A stretch of 64,000 nucleotides of DNA from Metaphire vulgaris (lineage: Eukaryota > Annelida > Clitellata > Crassiclitellata > Megascolecidae), in contig CM030836.1 of NCBI GenBank assembly GCA_018105865.1, positions 4,611,483 to 4,675,482 of the forward strand, in the 5' to 3' direction. A program made the translations under genes and the position numbers. Numbering within the stretch: position 1 is the stretch's first letter; each line of letters begins with the position of its first letter. Below, piece by piece: positions 23,397 through 32,241 of this stretch. The notes beneath the pieces are model-generated. The model saw only the letters and a list, made by a program, of their open reading frames with translations. It had not been told where the DNA came from and did not search any database.

Positions 23397-23674
23397 GGTC
23401 AGCGCGAAGCCGTGGTCAGCGTCAACAGCTGCGTCAGCAGCATCAGCAGCAGCAGTGCGTTGGTCTGACTGTCGCTTTTAGAGCTGGGTCGATTACGATT
23501 ATTTTTTCCGATTACGATTACGATTATTTTCGATTATTTTTCACGATTACGATTTCGATTACGGTTTTTTATATAATCGCGATTTCGATTTCGATTATTT
23601 CAGAGACCTTTAGAAACTGGCTTTCCCGCCATATTTTACAGTATTCGGCAAATCGATGTTCAGTTGGTCTTCAA

Positions 23675-24398
23675 CAGGATATTTCCACCTCTAACACCCC
23701 CAACACTCAGCCAACACCCCAATTTGAGGTCGACACCCCTAAAATTTGGTAATGTGACAATGGTTAACAGAATGCAAATTAGCCCTGAACACCCTCAAAC
23801 AGGCCCATTCAGAGGGGCCAGGAGGGCCATTCGGTGGGCCTCCATCATTTAAACAGCCTCCTTTGTTTCCTTGTCTAAATTCTGGGAGAGCTAGAAAGCT
23901 AGATAGCTACTACTAGAAGGGGTCTCACAATTTGGTGATGACCTTTTTGCTTGTCGACAATTTTGGGATTTTGGGAAAGCTAGGAAGGTAGTCTGCGATC
24001 CTCAAAATTGGCGATGACCTTTTTGTAGTTGTCGACAATTTTGGGATTTTGGGAATGCTAGGAAGGTATTCTGCGGTCCTCAAAATTGGTGATTACCTTT
24101 TCGACTTATTGGGAAGGCTAGGAGAGGCCTCGAAATTCCAACTGGCCTGATTCCTGCCCCAAATGGAGAATTACACCACACAACTTTTATCCTCGGATGA
24201 CTTTTTTTGCTTGTCAGACTTTTTGTGAGTCTCTATAAGGTTTTTTGTTTGTCAGCCTTTTTCGGTAGAGACTTCCAAATTTCTGACACCCCAGATTTTC
24301 CTGACACCCCAAATTCACAATCCTACAATCCTAGAAATAAACACACCCCAGGTTTTCCTGACACCCCACCCCAATTCACAATCCTAGAAATAACCCTG
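23675..24398. mobile_element. hAT-like element nested inside 23479-24980
   Basis: Ends CAGGATATTTCCACC and (inverse) CCTAGAAATAACCCTG, with an exact 8-base duplication GTCTTCAA (23667-23674 and 24399-24406). Carries repeats of GATGACCTTTTTGCTTGTCG and CTGACACCCCAAATT. It jumped into the outer element after the outer one had inserted. Confidence 0.9.
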
Positions 24399-24414
24399 GT
24401 CTTCAATCTCCTTA

Positions 24415-24790
24415 AAGGATCGAGCCGGGGTGGCAAGACCGATATCGTCAGCGTATCCAAACTTCCTACCTATGGTATCCGGTAAGTCGTGTGTAGGCCT
24501 ATAAGCCTACAAATTGAATAACATAGGTGCTAGAACTGAACACTGTGTTAGACCGTTTCGCTGACGCCTCCAGGAGCTTGACATCTACCTAATGAACTAA
24601 GAACCGTCTGTCAGAGATGAGTAATTCCACAAGTTGACAGAACCAGGGTGGCAAATTGAACGAGAGTTTGTACATTAAACCCGCATGCTACACCGCATCG
24701 AAAGCTGCTGTCAAATCCAGAAAGATGGTGCCTGTCTTTATACGCAGTTGAATCCATTTGCAATGAAAATCTGACAATCAACGGCAAATA
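24415..24790 (-). pseudogene. LINE reverse-transcriptase fragment inside the hAT element
   Basis: The minus strand reads GTIFLDLTAAFDAV, then HAGLMYKLSFNLPPWFCQLV and ISDRRFLV, the first palm block of a non-LTR RT (the LDLTAAFD motif with its catalytic Asp). At least one in-frame stop follows AAFDAV, so the copy is dead. Confidence 0.7.
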
Positions 24791-25009
24791 GATCCTTCTT
24801 TGAATCGGAAATATTGTATAATATAACTTACGGGAATAATCTAAAAATAATCGCGATTTCGATTATTTTTTCGACGATTATCGATTATTTCGATTTATTT
24901 AATAATCGTCTCGATTACGATTTCGGTTTTTCCAAAAATCGCGATTTCGATTACGATTTCGATTAATCGACCCACCTCTAGTCGCTTTGGCCGAGGTCAT
25001 TAATAGTAG

Positions 25010-25563
25010 AGATGTGCGGGTACAGCAAAATGCCTACCCCACCCGTACCCGTGCAAGTGTTAACAAAGAAATAAAAAACACTTCGGTGGTAACTGCTATA
25101 AACAGCTATATTGCTATAATATTATCCTTTTAACATAGTATTTCAGTTAAAGTTAAGTAGTAAGTAAGTAAGTATTCTACCGACTTAGTGTCTTAGTTAG
25201 ACTTAGCAGTCAGTCGATTGATTCTGTTAAATGTTCAATGCTCTAATGATCCATTCTAGTCTATTGAATGAAGGGTTTCTAACCTAGTGCGGGCACCGCG
25301 GAAAAGATTTGTCTCTAACAATACCAGCAATGTTAATATCAATGCTTGTGGCGCAATGTCGGATAAAAGAAACGAAAGTGTTATTACATTAGCAAACTGC
25401 TCGAAACGGCGCCAAATTTTAACTGAGCGAGAACGAGACTTGCAGCGAGATGACAAAATGTAAGACAGTTAGGGCTGCGCCGAGTAACTCGAGTAACGCG
25501 AGTACTCGACTCCAAATTGGAGTCGAGTAATTTTTGGAGTCGACTTAGACAGTTAGTAATAAG
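25010..25563. other. Orphan hAT-like ends; no gene
   Basis: TAGAGATGTGCGGGTACAGC at about 25010 looks like a single left terminus. At 25471-25547 a CGAGTAACTCGAGTA / GGAGTCGAGTA palindrome starts TAGGGCTGCGC and is flanked by AAGACAGT and TAGACAGT, a near 8-base duplication; its right TIR appears lost. Confidence 0.45.
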
Positions 25564-26043
25564 CTGGGGTGGGGCCCGTACCGGGCCGGGCGCCTCGGTA
25601 CGGGCTACGGGCCTCGAGGCACGGGCTACGGGCGCAAATGTACGGGCTACGGGCCTTGTACGGGCCGGGCGCTAATAATATTTCTTTAATAAATTCAAGT
25701 TTATATTTGTTTAGTCTTGCCTTTTCCTCCTATTTTCCTAACAGCAACAAAATATTACTGTTCTATTGACAATTATACAATAGCTACAACTAAGCTGTAA
25801 TAAAAATTTTAATTAGGGAACAGCTAAGAAAATAATTTTAAAAATATATTTATTGAAAATTATTTGATTTTGAGTTCACAAACGAATATTGTATCTAATA
25901 TCGTGTTAGCAGATTATACTTTTATGAAATTTCCTTGCAGCCCCGCCCGTACCTCGGGCCGGGCGTTAAGGTACGGGCTACTGGCTACGGGCCGGGAGGG
26001 CCTCAAAGCTCGGGCCTCGGGCTCGGGCCGGGCCCCACCCCAG
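25564..26043. mobile_element. hAT-like element, 480 bp, with GGGCTACGGGC arrays
   Basis: Perfect TIRs CTGGGGTGGGGCCCG and CGGGCCCCACCCCAG, flanked by GTAATAAG (25556-25563) and GTAATAAT (26044-26051), a 7-of-8 duplication. Subterminal arrays of GGTACGGGCTACGGGC at both ends enclose an AT-rich centre with no transposase. Confidence 0.82.
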
Positions 26044-26499
26044 GTAATAATTAAGTAATAAATAGGTAAGTTTAATAATCGCCGTCACCTGTGGAGTGTG
26101 GATAAGCAAGCAATTTGGTAACCTCCTAGTCATAGTATAGCAGAGATGTAGCAAGTACACAGTGCTTCAAGTACAAGCACAAGTACCTGGCCTCCGAGTA
26201 CAAGTACAAGTACTTGCATTCCAAAAACTCCGAGTACAAGTACAAGTACCTGGCCTCCGAGTACAAGTACAAGTACAAGTACCTGGCCTCCGAGTACAGT
26301 ACAAGTACAAATACCTGGCCTCCGAGTACAAGTACAAGTACCTGGCCTCCAAGTACTAGTACAAGCACAAGTACAAGTACTGAAGCCTCAAGTACAAGTA
26401 CCGAAGCCTCGAGTACAAGTACAAGTACCGATCCTCATAGCCAAATACAAACAGCAAGTAGGCCTACACTTTATTAACGGGTAGCTGTTTGTCACGGTT

Positions 26500-26770
26500 A
26501 TTGAATAAAATGGTACTAGAACAAAATGTCCGAGGACAAAATGTCACGAAAAAAAATGTCACGGACAAAATGTCATGGGGGTAAAATGTCAGCGGAAAAA
26601 ATGTCAGCGGACCAAATGTCACCCTAACACTAACCCTGACCCTAAACAGTGACATTTTGTCCTCTGACATTTTTTCCGCTGACATTTTGTCCCCATGACA
26701 TTCTCTACTCAGACTCTACATGACATTTTGTCCGTGACATTTTGTCCTCGGACAGTTTGTCCGGCCACGA
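26500..26770. repeat. Foldback repeat of GACAAAATGTC units
   Basis: ACAAAATGTCCGAGGACAAAA and related units on the left are mirrored by TGACATTTTGTCCTCGGACA on the right, around a centre of CCTAACACTAACCCTGACCC. It could fold into one long hairpin. It sits within the hAT element at 26141-27339. Confidence 0.8.
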
Positions 26771-26785
26771 ATAAAATTGACACTA

Positions 26786-26935
26786 TTAGCATCTAAATAT
26801 CATCACAGTTGCACTAAAAAATATAGATGATAGTCTTGCATCGGTCACATTAGCCCTATGCGGTCTCGCGATCAAGCCAGTTTGGCTAAATACGCGTTTA
26901 ATTGGTGCGCCAGAAGCAGGCACATTAAGGTCTCT
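26786..26935 (-). pseudogene. hAT transposase C-terminal dimerisation domain, relic
   Basis: The minus strand reads RDLNVPASGAPIKRVFSQTG followed by LIARPHRANVTDARLSSIFF. This matches the hAT dimerisation domain pattern (PASSxPxERxFSxxGxxxxxxRxxL). The frame stays open only over this piece and the catalytic DDE domain is absent, so it is a remnant confirming the superfamily. Confidence 0.8.
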
Positions 26936-27890
26936 AATTAATGGCTGCATTATACAGCCTGTTGAACTCCTTTCTATTAACTTCACTGTTCCAAAATACG
27001 ATGGTATCAGTGGCTTCATCATAAATATCGTTGAGTTCCAGGTACTTGGCCATCTGTGAGGATGTGCTTGTCATTAGCCTAAATTAAGGAACAGCATTAC
27101 TGGTACCCTTGAAGTTGAAGTACATGTAGCCAGAGATGTAGCAAGTACACAATGCTTCAAGTACAAGTACAAGTACCTGGCCTCCGAGTACAAGTACAAG
27201 TACTTGCATTCCAAAAACTCCGAGTACAAGTACAAGTACAAGTACCTGGCCTCCGAGTACAAGTACAAGTACAAGTACTAAAAATTTGTACTCGAGTAAA
27301 ACTCGAGTACAAGTACAAGTACCAAGTACTACATCTCTGTAGTATAGTGACTATAGTCCTATAAAATAACGCTTATAACCGCTCCTATAGCTAAAATTGT
27401 TATTTTCCCAAACTCGGTGGCGGGTCGGATGAAACTGGCCCGCGGGCCGGATCCGACCCGCGGGCCGCCAGTTGGACAACCCTGGGTTAGGGTTTGCAAT
27501 TATTCCCGATAACCATCTTGAACAATTGTGGTTTAAGTTGAAATTTCTGGACAATCAATAAAATTTTGTCTGTTGATTCGTAAAAAAGCGAAGTTTGACT
27601 TCGATATCTCACAAAATGGCCACCTTACATGCAAATGAGACGAAAACAGGCAGAAAGGTGGGGAAATATGTACTGTACACGTGTGAAAATTTTGATAGAA
27701 ATATATTTAGGAAATTTTAAGAAATCATAGTTTTCCTGCTGGGGATTCTATATAATATCGATTTGCATTGTACCATATTGATTAGGCGCCGGGGGAGGCG
27801 GTATAGGATACTGTTTTTTTCATTCACCCATCATGATGAGATATCCGAGCTGCACTGGACGAAATTGGGATATTTAATTCATTGTAAATA

Positions 27891-27950
27891 GCACGCATGT
27901 TTAGATTAGGACAGATCTAGGCACGCATGTTTAGATTAGGACAGATCTAG
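27891..27950. repeat. Exact tandem duplication, 30-bp unit
   Basis: Two identical copies of a unit beginning GCACGCATGTTTAGATTAGG (27891-27920 and 27921-27950). Confidence 0.95.
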
Positions 27951-29600
27951 GACTTAGGAATCAGGGTAATTTACTTGGCAAATAGTAGGCCCGGGTTCTC
28001 TCTGGGGTTCTGGAGTCTGGAGTCTGGACTACTGGTTGGTAACATTGTGTAATACAACTAGTCAGCTAGCCTAAGCCTACATGAATGTCGGACATGGATT
28101 AGAACTTCTAGAAGACTCGATGGGCTTGTTTAAAATATTTAGTAGATATAGTTTAGTTATTTCATTCGGATTCTTGAGATTTTCACATGCATCTTCCAAT
28201 TGACAAATACCAATTATCTTACAAAATATATTGCACTTGTAAGCTCTAACATATTTTTGGCATAATTGTTACTTATCAACCAACATACAATCCTTGGATA
28301 TTCTCCATTTACTTCAACATGCGTCGAAAGCCTGTCCCGAATTATTGTCATAATCCAAAGTTGGCAACCCAACGAATTTATCCATTGTTACGATATAATG
28401 TATCCCAGAAGCGCCCACAGATGGAGGGAGGAAGGAAGCAAATGCTTCCTAAAAAAGCTAGGGGAGGAAATTCCCTTCTGAGTTTTGGTATCACATTAGA
28501 GTAGCACAGGGAAGGGGGAAGCTGCTTCCAGTAGCCAGGGGGGATGGGCGCCCCTGATGTAGGCCTATCCCATATGCATGTATCCCAGCCGCGGCAGAAA
28601 CTTTTTGGTCGTTTCTGTTCCAACTTCCAAGCGCCCCCAGTCGACTCTGCTGTGAGTGAGTACATCGTGAGTACATGTGAGTACATCGGGTGTTAACTTG
28701 GTGGAAGGAAAGGCGGCGAGGGAAAGGCTGGTAATCCGCATTCATTCAGCCGTTGTCATGTAAAACTGAAGGCGCTAACTAACTCCGGTTTTCCGACGGG
28801 TCCGCGATGGCCTATCATCCTATGGAGTGCAATTTTACCTTCTTGTGGTATACGAGTTCGACTTGTTCTGGCTATTAAACAACTAAGCCAAAATTCCTCC
28901 CAAACGGAAATTATTGCCAGAATTTTTCTCGGCTTACGCAAGCAATTTCGGCGTAAAAATGAGCATTTGCCTTTTCGATTAACTATGTCGCCATTTGCAG
29001 CCACCAGGTGGCGCTGTGTTTGACCTATTTCGCGAAATGAGCGAAGCGTTAATTAGTTATGCAATAAAGTAGGCCTATTATTTGGCTCATGTGTTGGTCA
29101 TGTGCAGCGATTTCTGTCATATAAAGTACATAGTTAGAAATGGCTCGTAATGGGTTCGTTAATCGGAATTAGTATTTTCATTTGTAAATCCAGTGATTGT
29201 TTTGTTTCTTGCACTTTGAGCGACTGTTACAGTTGCATTGCGCTTTGGAGACTTTCGGAGATCAGAATATAGAGCCTATTTGTCACGGAGTCATGTGTTC
29301 GCTGGCTGAAAATGCTGCCAACGGAAGCGTAGAAAATTATGCTCTGGCTGGGAAATGCTATGAGGTTGCGGCAGAGAATGAGTCTTCTTTTTCATAATTC
29401 GTTACTAATTTGATCGCCTTCCTGTCTTTGCACCCGTTTGTCCTCTCAATTCGATGTCATATGACTTTTTACAACTTCTTTAATTCTAAATGCAGTTTTT
29501 GGTGGTAAACTGTATTGGGGCTAACCGACTAAAATAAAATGAAACACACAGATAACAAGAAGCCCAGTTACCCATGAACGAATGAGCCCATGGATTTTAA
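27951..29600. other. No gene recognised
   Basis: Near 28406-28550 there may be a MITE with ends CAGAAGCGCCCA and TGGGCGCCCCTG, but its target duplication is not clean. The first coding exon of ABCD4 should lie somewhere between here and 32122 but I could not identify it. Confidence 0.4.
29001..29014 (+). promoter_or_regulatory. Candidate CTCF-binding site
   Basis: CCACCAGGTGGCGC matches every position of the core CTCF consensus CCASYAGRKGGCRS. It lies between the ANKRD63-like gene and ABCD4, where a domain boundary would be plausible. Sequence match only. Confidence 0.4.
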
Positions 29601-29613
29601 AGGGTTGCTGATG

Positions 29614-29614
<1 letters not shown>

Positions 29615-29662
<48 letters not shown>
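29615..29662. repeat. (TTA)n microsatellite, LINE tail
   Basis: About 16 triplets directly abutting the 3' end of the minus-strand LINE fragment that follows. It reads as (AAT)n on the LINE sense strand and is likely its tail. Confidence 0.9.
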
Positions 29663-29663
<1 letters not shown>

Positions 29664-30290
29664 TCAAGACAGTTTCTTAAGTGCAGTAAACATGGCTATC
29701 AAAGCAAAGTCAAGAGCGCTGTACAAAAACGAGCTGTTAAACAAATGCATCTTCAACTGTTTCCGGAACTGATCAGGGAGTGTCTCAGTTGTCACTGTCT
29801 TCGGGAGCAAGTTCCATGAAGCAGGGTTTCCACGCCGGAAGGATCTGTCACCGAAACCCGCTGTCTTGAGAAGAGGAGGGATGACTAGTTGATTACTGTG
29901 ACCCGACCGAAGTAGAGAACGGCGTTCAATCACCGTGGTTCTTGCGATCAGTTCGGTGAGGTATGTTGGGTAGTGAGGGTCGTTTAGAACGCGGAACGTA
30001 AGCCAATGCCGCTTGAACGCTACCTGTTCTGGGATCCTTGACCAATGTAGTCGGTCCCTCAGGAGTGGAGTGATGTGTGCGCCCCATCTTGTCCGATAGA
30101 TAAGGCGTGCCGAGACGTTCAGTACCACCTGTAGTCGACTTAATTGACTCTGTGGAATGCCGTACAGAACACTATTGCAGTAGTCGACACGAGCAACCAC
30201 TAGTGTTTGGACAAGGTCTATCGCAGCCGAGGTAGGCAGATAGCGACGTACTTGTCTAATCCGACGCAAGTGATAGTAGCTTGATCAGAT
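29663..30290 (-). pseudogene. LINE ORF2 3' end (201-codon open frame)
   Basis: Minus-strand frame 29664-30269 reads VRRYLPTSAAIDLVQTLVVA, then RVDYCNSVLYGIPQSQLSRL, HITPLLRDRLHWSRIPEQV and ends FRKQLKMHLFN. This is the region downstream of the RT domain in CR1/L2-like LINEs. It is 5' truncated, as usual for target-primed retrotransposition, but is still fully open, so it is among the younger LINE copies here. Confidence 0.8.
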
Positions 30291-31476
30291 GATGTTATTC
30301 AATTACTGGTGGCGCCTATCTATGGCTGCCTGCACTTGTTGTGTGTGCCTTGTTTCGCTGTCATTTCTCTGCATTTGCTGATGCTCTGTCCGTGAATTTT
30401 GTGCCGGACATGAGGACTGCTTCTCGTTCGTCGGTTTGCTGAGGAGTTTTAGCCGTCCTCTTCTGTTTCGCGTCGTTCTGGAATTATCCAGTTGGTCTCA
30501 CCGCTGTGGGCTGGACGTTGCCATGTGGGCTATTGTTCTAGCGCTAGGCGGCTGTGATCGACTGCGTTCTGGACGTCGCTGGAGTCTCCATCTACGTGAG
30601 GACTGCATTCCACTCTTCAGTTTCCGACATGTCTCGTGCCGTCCTCTACCTTCCACGTCGGTCTGGAAGTTCAAGTCGGTCGCTTTCCGTCGAGTGTGCG
30701 CCAATGTCAGTCACTATTAATTTAGTGGCTGCTGTGTGAAAATTCAGCAAATTTGGCGGTTGACTGTCGTTCTGGACATCGTCAGATTTTCCATCTTCGT
30801 CGGATTTGCTGATTTCGACGACGGAACTATCTTCTTACGGAAGACCGCTTCTTTAGGAACTCACCGATGGTTACATCTGCATGCAGGCCCTCCGAGAGAA
30901 ATTCTATCAGAATGGCGGACGGGCCTTGACAAGTCATAATTTTTTCTTGACGACCTTTTTTTTTTTTTTTTTTGCTCATTTATTATAAATGTTTACGAAC
31001 TTTTTTTTTTTTTTTTTTTTTTTTTGCTCGTCGTCGTCTGCCGTTTATTTAGCACTGTGTCCCCCGGCCCCCGTGCTGGTTCTGCTGAACATCCATTCTT
31101 TAGTGTTATTATTCATTTTATTGTTAATAACATATTCATCATCTCCAGACCGCCGGGCCCTGTGCAGTTGCCCCCTGCCCCCTCTCGGAGGGCCTGTCTG
31201 CGTGGATAACTCCTACTACCAACTCGCGGACTCTTACATCATCTTTCGCTCCTCGTTGGCATGTCAATGGGGCTACAGTTTCTTTGAAGGACCGCTTCTA
31301 AAGGACTCTGCGCTGGACTTCTTCATGGCAGCAAAGTTCTTTCCATCATCACAGTGGATTTTAACATCGTCACATTCTCACCTTCATTGACATGTCAGCG
31401 TTGTCAAAGCGCTTTTGATTTTGGATTTTAAACCATGCGTACAGCGCTATATAAATTGTCCTGGAATAATATTCAA

Positions 31477-31477
<1 letters not shown>
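30291..31477 (+). other. Unclassified repeat-like segment
   Basis: Opens with GGCGCCTATCTATGGCTGCC, similar to 20709-20780 (GGCGCCTTCTATGGCGGCC). Includes two long T runs at about 30957-30973 and 31002-31025, and ends with TACAGCGCTATATAAATTG and (TTA)n, resembling a non-LTR 3' end on the plus strand. Frames here are open but not recognised. Confidence 0.4.
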
Positions 31478-31518
<41 letters not shown>

Positions 31519-31890
31519 TGAGCTGACTTATATAGCGCAGTAAACATGAAGAAAGTTCAAAATCTAGAGTGCTTTACAGTCTAAATGATTTCTGAAAGAT
31601 GTTTTGAGTTTTCACATGAACTGTTCAGAGTCAGTCTCTGTCATAATATTACTCATTAGCATGTTCCACAGAATAGAGTTCCCATGTGTCACTGATCTTT
31701 CGCTGAACACCGCAGCACGTGCTGGTGGAGGTACAGCCAGTCTAAGTTTCCCGAGTTGATCTGAGTTGCATCCCCGAGTCACGGAACTGCCGTCTGCTAA
31801 CCGGGGCTGAGAGGTTGGCTGGAAACCCTGGGTCGTGAAAATTGCGAAACGTCAGCGGCATATATAAGCTCTGCGGCTTGAATCAGCACT
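31478..31890 (-). pseudogene. Decayed LINE 3' end with (AAT)n tail
   Basis: (TTA)n at 31478-31518 followed by TATAGCGCAGTAAACATGAAG, paralleling the layout at 29615. Parallel phrases (ATGTTCCACAGAATAGAGTT, CCATGTGTCACTGATC) correspond to segments at 12208-12250 and 40395-40445. No open frame remains. Confidence 0.65.
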
Positions 31891-32122
31891 TTATTTAATA
31901 TTTAGATTATTCAATAGTTAGATTATTCTTTTAAAAGGATGACTTCTGAAGAAATTTTTTAAACACCAAGTGTAATATTGAACTATTAACTATATAGTGA
32001 CTTTGAATTAATTTTATCGTGTTTATTATAGAAACATAGGCATGATTGAATTTGTGCATTTATTTGATTTTGTACTCTATTTTTGTCATTTTAATTTAAC
32101 AATGTGATTATTTAATTTCTAG

Positions 32123-32241
32123 GTATTATTTCGATTTGGCTTTTTTCTCAAAGTTTTTTAAAGACCTAAAGATTATGTTTCCAAGATGGAACTCAGGAAC
32201 TGTTTTCCTTTTTGCATGTCTTCTTTGCCTTGTTTTACTTG
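32123..32241 (+). CDS. ABCD4: ABCD4 exon (first located)
   Basis: Acceptor TTTCTAG, donor G|GTATGT. Codes [20 protein letters not shown] and the first membrane helix ([11 protein letters not shown]). It enters in phase 2, so a short upstream exon must supply the start codon. Confidence 0.85.

Larger units (their letters stand above)
23479..24980. mobile_element. hAT-like element, 1.5 kb, with CGATTACGATT subterminal arrays
   Basis: Termini TAGAGCTGGGTCGATTACG and (inverse) TAATCGACCCACCTCTA, with an exact 8-base duplication GTCGCTTT (23471-23478 and 24981-24988). Both ends run directly into arrays of CGATTACGATT/CGATTATTTT. The inside is occupied by a second hAT-like insertion (23675-24398) and a LINE RT relic (24415-24790), so no original transposase remains. 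Confidence 0.92.
26141..27339. mobile_element. hAT element with transposase relic and AGTACAAGTACC arrays, 1.2 kb
   Basis: Termini CAGAGATGTAG and CTACATCTCTG with an exact 8-base duplication TAGTATAG (26133-26140 and 27340-27347). Arrays of CAAGTACCTGGCCTCCGAGT fill both ends. The interior holds a dyad repeat of GACAAAATGTC (26500-26765) and a minus-strand hAT dimerisation domain. A second copy of the left terminus lies at 27131, so the last 209 bases alone have both TIRs. Confidence 0.92.

Noticed and set aside
28756..29004. Minus-strand 82-codon frame beginning MAANGDIV
   Set aside because: No family match that I can recognise and no splice partner; it could not be joined to ABCD4 because it is on the other strand.
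29197..29397. Plus-strand frame considered as ABCD4 exon 1
   Set aside because: No match to the ABCD4 N-terminus and no donor giving the required phase 2.
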